DNA of 64,000 nt from Terriglobia bacterium (GCA_020073165.1 JAIQFP010000001.1:124001-188000); one strand, 5' to 3'. Shown: positions 16,738-25,645, counted from the stretch's first letter. The notes: generated from the letters alone by a model not told the origin. Numbers and translations: made by a program.

Positions 16738-18213
16738 CTAGTTCTCCGTTGGCTCCGGCACCTTCGGCTCCGACCCCACGCGTGGCGCCTTGGGAGGCTT
16801 CGGTGGAATAGGGGGCTTAGGCGCCTCCGCCATCGCCGATCCCTTGCGGATCTCGATGGTTCCGTGCTCGTTGCTGATCACCAGGCGCGGGCCGCCGCTA
16901 CCAATCGTACCGCTGGCGGTTGCCTGATCGTGGGCGTTGTCGATCTTCAAGTCGCCAAAATCGGACTCAATCTCGCCCCCACGCGACCGTGCATCCACCT
17001 GGAAAGCGGCCTGGTCCGGAAGGTAGATCGAGATATCGCCGCGGCGATTCTCCAGCTGCATGGGACCCAGCTTGCTCATGCGCACTTCCACCGAGCCATT
17101 GGAGTCTTCCAGGCGCACGTCGCCCGTCACCCCATCCATGCGGATATCTTTCGCGCGCGTGATCAGCCGTACCGGCCCGGTCACGTTGTTGGCCCGCAGG
17201 TCGCCCGAATCCAGGTCCAGGTCACCGTCGAGCTTGGAAAACTCCAGATCAGTGCGGGAAGACTTGAAAGCCACGGTCTTCGTGATTCGCGCCAGCTTGA
17301 TGCTCTCCATGAACTCGCCGTTCAAGCGCGCGCTGCCGGCGACGTCTTCCACGGAAACATCATTCACCCGGCCTTCGACGGAGACATCTCCGGCAATCTG
17401 CGACACCCTCGCCGAACTGTGCTCCAGGCTCAGACTGAGTTTGCCTTTGATATCGGAAGCAGAAACGTCGGCATGCTGGTTGGAAATGTCCACATCCCCA
17501 TCCCGTCCAGTCACGTTCACGTCGCCGCGGCGGTTGGAGATGACCACGTCCGCTTTGCGCGGAATCGTAATGTCCATATCAGCCGCCACCCAGTGGTCAC
17601 CCGCGCCCTGGACGTTGGCGTTCAGCGAGACCGTGTTGCCGGAAACCGTGATCTGCGGCTTGGTGCCGGCGTTCCACTTGTCAGCATCCCCCTGGTTCTC
17701 CGCGCTGATGCGCTTGTGCACCGTGACCTTGATTTGATTGTCATCGGACGCACTGACGTTCACCGCGCCACGGATGCTGCTCACGTTCAGGCTCGCGCCC
17801 GCCGGGAACGCCTGCTGCAACTGGTCATCGTAGCTGTAGGTGTTTCCCCACAGCGGGCCGTCGTTGTCGCCCCAATCGATGTTATCCCGCAGTTCGCCCC
17901 AGTTGAAGCGCGATGCCTGCGTGGCGGCCAGCCCGAAAACGATGAGCACGATTAACAAGAAGACTCCACCGGCGCCAATTCCGGCGGGTCGCGTCCCTTC
18001 TCTCTGCGCCTGCTGGTACTCAATCAGCTTGATCACGCCCCACAGGATGATCAGCACCGGCCAGTAGTGCGCAAACCAGGTGCCGAGCATGTACCAGTGC
18101 AGCACGCCCATGTTGGCCAGCAGCAGGAAAACGCCGATGATGATCAGTACCACCGGGCCTGCCAGCGACCGGCGCCGACGCCGGGTGGGAGGAGTTTGTA
18201 CGGGGCTAGCCAT
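16738..18213 (-). CDS. LiaF-type membrane protein with DUF4097 toastrack domain
   Basis: A membrane protein of about 491 residues. Three hydrophobic segments occupy the N-terminus: VVLIIIGVFLLLANMGVL, the HYWPVLIILWGVIKLI segment typical of DUF5668/LiaF, and GVFLLIVLIVFGLAA. The rest is a long repetitive beta-solenoid of the DUF4097 (toastrack) type with many turns such as RGDVNVTGRDGDVDISN. The tail is proline-rich. Relatives (LiaF/LiaG, YvlB) act around cell-envelope stress sensing. ATG 18213 overlaps the end of the upstream B-box gene by 8 bases. It is the last gene of the sigma/anti-sigma operon and is probably an output or feedback element of it. Confidence 0.8.
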   Translation of the reverse strand: MASPVQTPPTRRRRRSLAGPVVLIIIGVFLLLANMGVLHWYMLGTWFAHYWPVLIILWGVIKLIEYQQAQREGTRPAGIGAGGVFLLIVLIVFGLAATQASRFNWGELRDNIDWGDNDGPLWGNTYSYDDQLQQAFPAGASLNVSSIRGAVNVSASDDNQIKVTVHKRISAENQGDADKWNAGTKPQITVSGNTVSLNANVQGAGDHWVAADMDITIPRKADVVISNRRGDVNVTGRDGDVDISNQHADVSASDIKGKLSLSLEHSSARVSQIAGDVSVEGRVNDVSVEDVAGSARLNGEFMESIKLARITKTVAFKSSRTDLEFSKLDGDLDLDSGDLRANNVTGPVRLITRAKDIRMDGVTGDVRLEDSNGSVEVRMSKLGPMQLENRRGDISIYLPDQAAFQVDARSRGGEIESDFGDLKIDNAHDQATASGTIGSGGPRLVISNEHGTIEIRKGSAMAEAPKPPIPPKPPKAPRVGSEPKVPEPTEN

Positions 18214-19171
18214 GGTGCACCTCACTCGAGGGAGGCTGAATCTCCCCAGTCACGACTCCGCCGGGCCCCGCTCCGCCCGTACCGGGCGGTAGTGGGACAT
18301 CAATGTGGCCGGAAGTCGAGGCATTGCCCTGGAAGACCTTTACCAATCCGATCACCACCAGCAGGAGCGGCCACGTCCGATGGAAAGAAATCACGTCCAC
18401 TTTTTCCAGCAGGAACAGCGTACCCAGGGTAATCAGCACCGCCGGACCCATCAGCACGCGAGCGTGGCAGCGGTCACAGCCGCAGCCGCCTGGCGAACCG
18501 GCCGCACTCCAGCGCCGGATGAACAGCCAGACACCCAGGGCAATCAAGATGATGGGCCAGAGGCGATCCAGGTCGAAGAACCAAAAGCCAAGGTTGTGCA
18601 GCATGAACAGCAAGCCCAGGGCAATGAGGATGATCGCGCCGGTTGGAATCTTCGAAGCGTCCACCCTCTCCCCGGCACTGAAGGTCTTCCCTAGGCCGAA
18701 AGGATCTGGCGCCGGCTGCCCCATCTGAATGGCTCTAGCAGAACGAACCGCGTCAATGATCTGGTAAAAGTAGAAGAACGCGAGGCCCAGCCCGAGCACC
18801 GGAGCAAAGCTCTCGGGGCCGGACGACAGGCCCCAAATCAAGCCGACGAAGATCAGCAGGTGAGCGAATCCCTTGGCGTACTGGGTGTTGTATACCGCAC
18901 CCACGCCGACGGGAAAGAAGCCCGCCAGAATGCCGGCTACGGTCGGGTTAGGGCCGGAACCCGGGGTTGGCGGAACATTCATCCCCGCGCCCTGGTCCAT
19001 GACCTGTTGATAAACCGTTTGTTGGGGCTGCACACCTTCCAGGCGTGCTGCCAGGCAGTTCTCGCAGTAGATAACTCCCCGCACATCGCGCGTGCAGTTG
19101 GCGCACAGCGCTTTTCCGCAAGTGCGGCAGAATTTCTCTGCCGCAATATCGGGATGATTGGCACAGTTCAT
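18206..19171 (-). CDS. B-box zinc-finger/DUF5668 membrane protein
   Basis: A 321-residue protein. The N-terminus is a B-box-like zinc finger: CANHPDIAAEKFCRTCGKALCANC, then RGVIYCENC. It is followed by several membrane segments (VAGILAGFFPVGVGAVY; FAHLLIFVGLIWGLS; GAIILIALGLLFMLHNLGF; RLWPIILIALGVWLFI; GPAVLITLGTLFLLEKV; WPLLLVVIGLVKVF), the later ones in DUF5668 style. A cysteine-rich loop GGCGCDRCH lies between them. Its ATG overlaps the anti-sigma stop as ATGA, and its end overlaps the toastrack gene by 8 bases, so it is in one translational chain with the sigma factor. Function unknown; a membrane sensor or scaffold is a fair guess. Confidence 0.8.
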   Translation of the reverse strand: MNCANHPDIAAEKFCRTCGKALCANCTRDVRGVIYCENCLAARLEGVQPQQTVYQQVMDQGAGMNVPPTPGSGPNPTVAGILAGFFPVGVGAVYNTQYAKGFAHLLIFVGLIWGLSSGPESFAPVLGLGLAFFYFYQIIDAVRSARAIQMGQPAPDPFGLGKTFSAGERVDASKIPTGAIILIALGLLFMLHNLGFWFFDLDRLWPIILIALGVWLFIRRWSAAGSPGGCGCDRCHARVLMGPAVLITLGTLFLLEKVDVISFHRTWPLLLVVIGLVKVFQGNASTSGHIDVPLPPGTGGAGPGGVVTGEIQPPSSEVHHG

Positions 19172-19929
19172 ACAAACCTCCTGTAAGTGGTCACCGTCAC
19201 TACAGGCGGATCGTTCGGGGCAGAAGCCAGCACCGGCTGGGTTCCACCCTGACTGTAGTTGCGTTCCTGTTTTTGTTCGGGCTGTCCACTGGTGTTGTTA
19301 TTGTTTTTTCGTTCCTTGCGCTCCTCCGGAGCGGGCCCTGGTTCGGCGGGCGTGGTGGCTCGTTTGAACTCCCGCACCCGCGATTCGATTTCATACACGA
19401 AGCGAATATTCTCGTAGTACTTCACCACCCGCCCCGAGGTCTCGTAATACGTTCGTTTGACCGCGCTGGGCCGTAGGTCCACGTGCTGCACATCGCTGAG
19501 CTTGACTCCCGCCATGCTCAATGCCAGTGAGAGTGAGAAGAACGCCATGCCGAACGACATAGCGAACCGTGGTTGCCGCGCCACCGCCCACACCGGGCTC
19601 ACCAGCGTGCCGGCCCATTCCCGCATCCGCTCCGCCCGGGAAATCTGTGGTTGAGCGCTTGCTGGCTGACGCAGCCGGACTGTGTCCACCCCGGTGGTGG
19701 CGACTAGGATGTTGTGCACCAGATTGGCTGGAGGCTCCACCTCCTGCAGCGACTTCAGCCAGTGCCGGCCTTCTTTGGCTTCTGCCAACAGCGGCCCGCA
19801 CACCGGACACACCCTGCCGTGGGCCTGGAACTTCTCCAGCTTGTCCCCGCTCAAGGTCTCATCGAGGACTTCGCTGAGCAGAAGATCAAACTCGGCGCAC
19901 TGCATTCCGTTCTTGCTTTCGCCTGGCAT
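19168..19929 (-). CDS. Anti-sigma factor with N-terminal zinc finger
   Basis: A protein of about 253 residues. The N-terminus has the anti-sigma zinc-finger pattern, with a histidine and two cysteines in AHGRVCPVCG after a helix ending near residue 35. A single membrane segment (FAMSFGMAFFSLSLALSMA) follows, then a periplasmic, charged, low-complexity part with asparagine and glutamine stretches. It would hold the cognate ECF sigma factor at the membrane. The start is either GTG 19932 or ATG 19929; both overlap the sigma gene end. Its own stop overlaps the next ATG (ATGA at 19168-19171). Confidence 0.8.
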   Translation of the reverse strand: MPGESKNGMQCAEFDLLLSEVLDETLSGDKLEKFQAHGRVCPVCGPLLAEAKEGRHWLKSLQEVEPPANLVHNILVATTGVDTVRLRQPASAQPQISRAERMREWAGTLVSPVWAVARQPRFAMSFGMAFFSLSLALSMAGVKLSDVQHVDLRPSAVKRTYYETSGRVVKYYENIRFVYEIESRVREFKRATTPAEPGPAPEERKERKNNNNTSGQPEQKQERNYSQGGTQPVLASAPNDPPVVTVTTYRRFV

Positions 19930-20609
19930 CACATCACCTGCCTATAGGTACGTTGAAGCAGGCGCGCTAGTTCCGCTCGCCCGCGGTTTATTCTGGACTT
20001 CACGGTCCCTTCCGGGACCTTCAAAACAGCCGCAATTTCCCTGTAATCCATGTCTTGCAAGTCCCGCAAAATGACGGCTTCCCGCAACTCCGGCGACAAC
20101 TTCTGCAACGCCCGGTGCACCGTTTCCCCGGTTTCGCGGCTCTGCACATGGGCATCTGGAGGCGCCCCCTTGTCCGGAATCTGTTCGCTCAGTGGCATGG
20201 CATCTTCGTGCTCGGAAGGCGCAGTATCCATGGAGTCGGTCACCCGGTCCTGCTTGCTCTTGCGGAAATGGTCCACCAGCAGGTTGCGCGTAATGGTCGT
20301 CACCCAGGTCATGAACGCCCCTCGCTCCACGTCGTAGGTCTTCAGGGTGCGGTACATCTTTATGAAGACCTCCTGGGTGAGGTCCTGGGCGTCCTCGCCC
20401 GAGCCCGCAAAGCGATAGCAGATGTTGTAGATACGCCGATTGTATTTCTGCACAATCTCTTCCCAGGCCACGGCGTCGCCGGCTAGGCAGCGACGGACCA
20501 GCATGGCAACGACCTGGGCGTCTTCCAACCTGCACCCCGGGGAACTCCTGGTTTTCTCAGCCTGGAGCCGGGTCTGCAGACACACTCCGCCCCAAGTCTG
20601 ACACCACAC
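19929..20609 (-). CDS. ECF-type RNA polymerase sigma factor
   Basis: An extracytoplasmic-function sigma factor of up to 226 residues. Region 2 is clear (RIYNICYRFAGSGEDAQDL, EVFIKMYRTLKTYD, FMTWVTTITRNLLVDHFRK), as is region 4 with its helix-turn-helix (LSPELREAVILRDLQDMDY and EIAAVLKVPEGTVKSRINRG). The true start is uncertain: GTG 20609 gives an N-terminus about 30 residues longer than usual, while later TTG (20528) or ATG (20504) codons are alternatives. It is the first gene of a tight four-gene operon with its anti-sigma factor, a B-box protein and a toastrack protein, suggesting an envelope-stress circuit. Confidence 0.88.
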   Translation of the reverse strand: MWCQTWGGVCLQTRLQAEKTRSSPGCRLEDAQVVAMLVRRCLAGDAVAWEEIVQKYNRRIYNICYRFAGSGEDAQDLTQEVFIKMYRTLKTYDVERGAFMTWVTTITRNLLVDHFRKSKQDRVTDSMDTAPSEHEDAMPLSEQIPDKGAPPDAHVQSRETGETVHRALQKLSPELREAVILRDLQDMDYREIAAVLKVPEGTVKSRINRGRAELARLLQRTYRQVM

Positions 20610-20738
20610 TACTGATACGTTATTGTGGTTCCAAAAGTTCGAGCATATTTCTGAAGCAAGGCATTGTAGCAGGGGGTGGAAGCGGCGGGCGAAGAGAGGG
20701 CGAAGCTGGCGGAACGGCAGACTCCCGACCCGCCGGTT

Positions 20739-21797
20739 TCAGAAATTGGCCCCGAGGTATTCCCGCAGCCGCGTCAAACGGAATTGCGCGGTCCCGATCT
20801 CAATCTCCAAGCTCAGTTGGTCCACGGTTAACCGGTTCCGGAAAGCAATGGCTACACTGGTATCCAGCCCGGCCACCTTCTTGAGGTTGTTTTCGATTTC
20901 ATCTCCCTCCGCCTGCAACGTTTTCAGCGCCGCCTCCTGCACAGCGATACTCTCTGTGATCTGCTGCTGGAGAATATTGGCGATTTGGATCGCATCATTT
21001 TGCTGCGCCTGCTTCCAATCGCCATAGGCAGCGGCGGCCTTGTCCAAGGCGCGATTGCGCGCCCCTGAGCCAAAACTGTACTTGAAATTGAACCCGCCGT
21101 ATCCGCCCAGTGAGCCGCTGGCAAACGGGCTGGCGCTGTGATGAACTCCCACCGTGAACCCCACATCCCAATTGTCCTGGCGGCTCACCTGATGGACAGC
21201 CTTCTGCTTTTCCATTTCCAGCGTTTGTTTCCGAGCCAGCAGGCTGCGCAACGCCTCGTTGCCCAGTTCCGGGACCCACATCGTCGCCAGGGTCAGCTCA
21301 ACCTGGGCTCTCTGCACTTCCAGCTTTGTCCTCTCGTAGCGGATCGCGTACAGGTTCGCCACCGTCAGGTTTTGGGCGGCGACCAGGGCCTGGCTATCGG
21401 CGATCATGGCATCCAGCCGGGCGCCCGCTCGCTGGATCAGCGCGAGTTTGGTGCGGATGGCATCCCGTTCAATGCTGGGCAAGGCATACTGGATGCGCTG
21501 CTGCACTTCAACGGTGGCGCGATACAGTTCACAATCCTTACCCGCCGCTTTCATCACCAGCCTGGACTTGAGGTCGTCCGACAGACGATTGCTGATGCCA
21601 ACGAAAGTTTGCGGCACCCCGGCGGAAATGGGCTGCTGCGATAAACCGGATTCCAGGCTCGGCGAACGCAGATAGATTTTTTCCGCGTTGGCTTCCTGTA
21701 GCACGTAGGCGCAATAGGCCTGTTGGTCGCGGGCCGTGTCCGCGCAGACGCTGGCCGCCAGCAAAACCACCATGACCGGAGCGGCAAACTGTTTCAT
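20739..21797 (-). CDS. TolC-like outer-membrane channel/coiled-coil protein
   Basis: A 352-residue exported protein with a signal peptide (PVMVVLLAASVCA) and long alpha-helical segments rich in Q, E, L and A (for example KLEVQRAQVELTLATMW, AVQEAALKTLQAEGDEIENNL), flanking a glycine-rich short beta stretch (FGSGSLGGYGG-like, residues near 225-245). This helix-hairpin plus beta layout resembles the outer-membrane efflux (TolC) fold, though the match is weak and the protein is shorter than typical TolC. It starts 6 bases after an HlyD-like adaptor gene, which supports a role as the outer-membrane exit of an export path. Confidence 0.6.
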   Translation of the reverse strand: MKQFAAPVMVVLLAASVCADTARDQQAYCAYVLQEANAEKIYLRSPSLESGLSQQPISAGVPQTFVGISNRLSDDLKSRLVMKAAGKDCELYRATVEVQQRIQYALPSIERDAIRTKLALIQRAGARLDAMIADSQALVAAQNLTVANLYAIRYERTKLEVQRAQVELTLATMWVPELGNEALRSLLARKQTLEMEKQKAVHQVSRQDNWDVGFTVGVHHSASPFASGSLGGYGGFNFKYSFGSGARNRALDKAAAAYGDWKQAQQNDAIQIANILQQQITESIAVQEAALKTLQAEGDEIENNLKKVAGLDTSVAIAFRNRLTVDQLSLEIEIGTAQFRLTRLREYLGANF

Positions 21798-21803
21798 ACG
21801 TCT

Positions 21804-22850
21804 TCAAAACAACAGGGGTTTGTGGTCCAAAAACAGGACCTTGGACTTTGCGGAGTCCGGATTCTGCAACTCCAGTTGAATCAGGAAGCCGCGCAGATCG
21901 GTGCGAAAAATCGGGTGCGTGGCGTGCTGCTCCCCGGCAAAAACTTGTTTGACCGTGCCTACCTGGCGGCAAACCATCATGTTCAAATAGCAGTCGAAGA
22001 TGGGAACGCCGGCGGTGAGCTCGGCTTGGTTGTCGTACGGCACCAGGGCGAGAGACACACTCCCTCCGGTCATGGTCAGGTAATACGGTGTCTGTGCGGC
22101 GGTGGCGATGGCTTTGCTCAGCCGCTCAATCTGCATGGTCTCGGTTTGCACCTGCGTCTCTGCTACGTCGATGGCAATGTCCAGTTGAGCGATCTGGGAA
22201 GCCAGTTCGGCTTGCTTGTCCAGCACGTCCAGTACCGGCGTGCCGGTGTTGTTTTTTTGCATCACATTGTCCTTCAACAGGACCTCACCGATCTTGCTGT
22301 CCATGAAACTGATGTGGGTCTGGTTCAATTGCGCCTTCCACAGCGCCGCGTCGCTCTTGGTGACCAGCCCCGCCGCCAATTCCTGGTCGATGCTGGATTC
22401 GACCTGGGAAACCTGCTGATCTAGACTCACTGTCTTCAGGTTGGCTTCGCGCTTTTGCTGCCAGACGGTAGCCAGTTCGGGACCGGTGGCCCGATCGTGG
22501 CTCTGTTCCCGAGCAATGGCCGCGGCCAGCTTCGGCTCCAAAGCCTGGAGCTGGGCTTGGTGGGTCTGCATCTCCGCCAGGCTTTTCTGCTGTCGCTCCA
22601 GGTCCAGCCGCAGGTCTTCCAACGTCGCCGTGCTGGTCACCAGTTTTTGCACCAGCTCCAGGCTGTCCCGGTCCGCGGGAGAAAGGATCACCGGGGCGAT
22701 CCAGGAGCGATTGACGGCATAGAACCCCATCAACAGGGCGTACACCAGGACTCCCGCCAGCACCGAGTACAGACTGGTAATGGCGAACACCCGGTACAGA
22801 ACTACAACCGATCGGTTCAGCATCCGCCTGAAGTCATCGCAATGGTTCAT
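21804..22850 (-). CDS. HlyD-like membrane-anchored adaptor
   Basis: A protein of about 348 residues with a short cytoplasmic N-terminus, one membrane segment (SLYSVLAGVLVYALLMGFYAV), a periplasmic alpha-helical hairpin with coiled-coil character (LEDLRLDLERQQKSLAEMQ, QQKREANLKTVSLDQQV), and a C-terminal beta part. This matches periplasmic adaptor (membrane fusion) proteins such as HlyD or Alg44-type subunits. ATG 22850 overlaps the upstream glycosyltransferase stop as ATGA; an ATG at 22880 is an alternative. With the GT2 gene before it and the TolC-like gene after it, it probably helps pass a polysaccharide or its modified form across the envelope. Confidence 0.65.
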   Translation of the reverse strand: MNHCDDFRRMLNRSVVVLYRVFAITSLYSVLAGVLVYALLMGFYAVNRSWIAPVILSPADRDSLELVQKLVTSTATLEDLRLDLERQQKSLAEMQTHQAQLQALEPKLAAAIAREQSHDRATGPELATVWQQKREANLKTVSLDQQVSQVESSIDQELAAGLVTKSDAALWKAQLNQTHISFMDSKIGEVLLKDNVMQKNNTGTPVLDVLDKQAELASQIAQLDIAIDVAETQVQTETMQIERLSKAIATAAQTPYYLTMTGGSVSLALVPYDNQAELTAGVPIFDCYLNMMVCRQVGTVKQVFAGEQHATHPIFRTDLRGFLIQLELQNPDSAKSKVLFLDHKPLLF

Positions 22851-23935
22851 GAAGTCTGTGTGGAACAAGGAACCTCCCATGCTCGATCCAAATCCACATT
22901 TTCACCGGCTTCGTCGGCGCGTTCCTCGGCCGGCGCCGCCGCTTCCGCCGGTTTGGAGCGGCTTCCCCAATCGCTGTAATCCAGCGTCAGGCACGACAAA
23001 ACCGTTAGATACAAAGAACTGATCACCCACCAGAACCCAAACAGGATGAAGGCCAACGGATTGGAAACGGTTTGCTCCGGGTTGTGCCTGCGGATCACGA
23101 AGTGCAGGATGCCCCCCACCGACAGGCAGAAGCACACATTAATTGGATTAAGCCAGAATAAAGGCCAGAATAGCGGGGCGGTGAGCACAGCGATGGTGAA
23201 AACCAGCAGCATCAGCGGAGGCACCACCAGTAAATACATGCCGTTGCCATGCACCACTCCCGCATGTCGGGGCAGCGTGTGCAGGGTCATGAACAGGTCG
23301 CGGATTCCGCTTTTGCGCCACCGGATCTGCTGCTTGAAGAACTGCGGAAACCTGGTCGGCACTTTGGTCCAGCATTGCGCGTCGGTGTTGATGTAGGTGT
23401 GGTATCCAGCCAGCAAGGCGTGGTGGGTGATGAAACGGTCTTCACCCTCAATGATGTCCTCGCCGTACCAGTTGCGGTTAAGAATGGTGGGCTCGAGTTG
23501 TTCAAACAGATGACGGCGGATAGCCAGCAGATAGCCACCCACGCAGGTCACGGTCTTGGTCCAGTTTTCCGGCGCCTTCCATAGATCGAATGCCATGTAG
23601 TAGACGAAGGTCTGCGCCTGAGTAAGCAGGTTGTCATTGGGATTGCGGACGCCAACCTTGCCACCCACGATTCCCATCTTTGGATCCCGGAAACAGGCCA
23701 CCAACTCCCGGATGGTGTCTTTTGCGAAGATGCAATCCGAGTCAATGACGATCACGATGTCGGAGGACGATTCGTGCAGCGCCCCCGGCGCCCGCCAGTT
23801 AGACACCTTCCACTTGGCTGCGTCGAGCTTGCCGCCACTGAAATCGTCGAAGAAACTAGAACGCTGGGATGCTCCAGGCGACACCAGAGCCAGGCAAACC
23901 ACTACCAGCAACTGATTGGCAAACCTGATGCTCAC
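22847..23935 (-). CDS. GT2 glycosyltransferase missing its N-terminus, fused to a glycoside-hydrolase start
   Basis: The 362-residue product is chimeric. Residues 1 to about 51 are a signal peptide and the opening of a secreted GH16-like hydrolase (FFDDFSGGKLDAAKWKVSNW). From about residue 58 it becomes a processive GT2 synthase of the NodC/hyaluronan-synthase type: IDSDC (donor DXD), GGYLLAIRRHLFE, GEDRFITHHAL (catalytic base region) and QQIRWRKS, then three C-terminal membrane segments. The usual GT2 beginning with the nucleotide-binding strand is absent. The join lies near 23761-23785. Activity is doubtful unless the missing part is supplied elsewhere. It is first in an operon with the adaptor and TolC-like genes. 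GTG start at 23935. Confidence 0.8.
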   Translation of the reverse strand: MSIRFANQLLVVVCLALVSPGASQRSSFFDDFSGGKLDAAKWKVSNWRAPGALHESSSDIVIVIDSDCIFAKDTIRELVACFRDPKMGIVGGKVGVRNPNDNLLTQAQTFVYYMAFDLWKAPENWTKTVTCVGGYLLAIRRHLFEQLEPTILNRNWYGEDIIEGEDRFITHHALLAGYHTYINTDAQCWTKVPTRFPQFFKQQIRWRKSGIRDLFMTLHTLPRHAGVVHGNGMYLLVVPPLMLLVFTIAVLTAPLFWPLFWLNPINVCFCLSVGGILHFVIRRHNPEQTVSNPLAFILFGFWWVISSLYLTVLSCLTLDYSDWGSRSKPAEAAAPAEERADEAGENVDLDRAWEVPCSTQTS

Positions 23936-24019
23936 AGGGATTCCATCGGCAGAATCATGATCTTCCTAAGCCCCGTGCCGATGGCAGATTACGTAGGTAT
24001 GCACTAGCTGTGAATCGCC

Positions 24020-24064
24020 GTAGCGCCGGTGTCCCGCCGGCCGTGGGGGGCGTCCCGCCCCCAC
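24020..24064. repeat. Paired GC-rich palindromes (GCCGGC type)
   Basis: GCCGGTGTCCCGCCGGC at 24024-24041 next to GTGGGGGGCG with an almost complementary CCGCCCCCAC at 24055-24064. The first palindrome is the inverted form of those at 59569-59592 and 59686-59709, including the flanking GTAGC. It lies between glgC and the GT2 gene. Confidence 0.6.
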
Positions 24065-24113
24065 ATTCGAAGAGGCAAGTTTTCCTTGAGGGCTGAAGGG
24101 TGCGGGCTAACGC

Positions 24114-25364
24114 CTACTCGCTGGTGAAGTAATCCACCGTCACCGGGTTCTCGAACAGGGAATAGTCCCGCGTGACCACCGTGATCCCGCTCTCGGTCAC
24201 GAAGTACCGCTGGCGGTCGGCCTCGGTGTCATAGCCGACGGTCGTGCCTTCGGGAATGTGCACGTCGCGGTCAATGATGGCGCGGCGGATGCGGCAATGG
24301 CGCCCGATGTTGACGTGCGAAAACAGGATACTGTCGTCCACTTCGCTGTAAGAGTTCACCCGCACGTCAGGCGAGACCACGCTATTGCGCACCGTGCTGC
24401 CCGAAATGATGCAGCCTGAAGAAACGATGGAATCCAGCGCCTGTCCCGTGCGTCCGGCCTCGGCGAATACGAACTTGGCTGGCGGATACTGCCGCTGGTG
24501 GGTGCGAATCGGCCAGTCCTTGTCGTACAGGTTGAATACCGGGGACACCGAAACGATGTCCATGTTGGCTTCGTAGTACGCCTCGAGCGTACCCACGTCG
24601 CGCCAGTAGAGCGCTTCCTTCTTATTTTCGTCCACAAAGTCGAAGGCGTAGACGCGGTATTCGTCCACCATCTTGGGCAGAATGTCTTTGCCGAAATCGT
24701 GGCTGGAATCGGGGTCCTCCGCATCTTTCAACAACACTGGAATGAGCACATCGGTGTTGAACAGATAGACGCCCATCGAACCGCAGACCTTCTCCGGGTT
24801 GTACGGAGAACGAAGCGTGGTCTCCTGCGGTTTTTCCAGGAATCCAATCACCCGGCTGTCGCGGTCCACATCCACCACGCCGAAGCGGTAGGTTTCCGCA
24901 GGATCGATCTGAATCGTGGCCAGCGTCACGTCCGCCCCGGAATCCTCGTGCTGCTTGAGCATCCGCCCGTAGTTCATCTTGTAGATGTGGTCGCCGGACA
25001 GAATGAGCACGTGCTTGGGCTGCTCCGACCCGATGGAATAGATGTTCTGGTAAACCGCGTCGGCCGTCCCCTGATACCACTGCTCGCTCACCCGCTTCAT
25101 CGGCGGCAGAACTTCCACGAACTCGCCCATCTCCCGCGCCACAATGTTCCAGCCTTCGCGGATGTGCCGGTTGAGCGATAGCGCCTTGTACTGGGTAAGG
25201 ATGTATACCCGCCGCAGGTCGGAGTTGATGCAGTTGGAGAGCGTAATATCAATGATGCGGTAGATCCCGCCGAAGGTGACCGCCGGTTTCGCCCGGTCGC
25301 GGGTCAGCGGATACAGGCGCTCGCCTGCTCCTCCGGCCAACAGAACTCCCAGCGTATCTTTCAT
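24114..25364 (-). CDS. glgC: Glucose-1-phosphate adenylyltransferase
   Basis: ADP-glucose pyrophosphorylase of 416 residues, the committed step of bacterial glycogen synthesis (ATP + glucose-1-phosphate to ADP-glucose + PPi). The N-terminal nucleotidyltransferase shows LLAGGAGERLYPLTRDRAKPAV, FGGIYRIIDITLSNCINS, LSGDHIYKMNYG and the sugar-binding FLEKPQE. The C-terminus is a left-handed beta-helix (SGCIISGSTVRNSVVSPDV). Length is typical. No other glycogen genes are next to it; it stands alone, divergent from the folate gene pair. Confidence 0.95.
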   Translation of the reverse strand: MKDTLGVLLAGGAGERLYPLTRDRAKPAVTFGGIYRIIDITLSNCINSDLRRVYILTQYKALSLNRHIREGWNIVAREMGEFVEVLPPMKRVSEQWYQGTADAVYQNIYSIGSEQPKHVLILSGDHIYKMNYGRMLKQHEDSGADVTLATIQIDPAETYRFGVVDVDRDSRVIGFLEKPQETTLRSPYNPEKVCGSMGVYLFNTDVLIPVLLKDAEDPDSSHDFGKDILPKMVDEYRVYAFDFVDENKKEALYWRDVGTLEAYYEANMDIVSVSPVFNLYDKDWPIRTHQRQYPPAKFVFAEAGRTGQALDSIVSSGCIISGSTVRNSVVSPDVRVNSYSEVDDSILFSHVNIGRHCRIRRAIIDRDVHIPEGTTVGYDTEADRQRYFVTESGITVVTRDYSLFENPVTVDYFTSE

Positions 25365-25645
25365 CGCGCTTCTGGTCGGGTGAGGTTACGGGCCCCGGAG
25401 ACGCCGCTGGCCCGCAGCATAAGTCAAACAGCCAACGCAAGATACTAGCACAGGCACGCTCGCATGCTCCGGGCATCGGAGGCGCCGAATTTCCATGGAT
25501 GACGTCGTCCCGACACCCGGCGTAGTTCAGCCGGGTGATGAATCTTGGGTGCGGTGGGCAAGATTCGGACGCAGGCGACATCACACGCGCCGGTGACGGC
25601 CGCCACCGTCGTTTTCCCTTCCGCCAAGGCATCATCAAAGTGGCG

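Noticed and set aside
20610-20680. ECF autoregulated promoter (GGAACC) before the sigma gene
   Set aside because: GGAACC is present at 20628-20633 on the minus strand, but no -10 at 16-17 bases before the start fits; spacing places it inside the leader.
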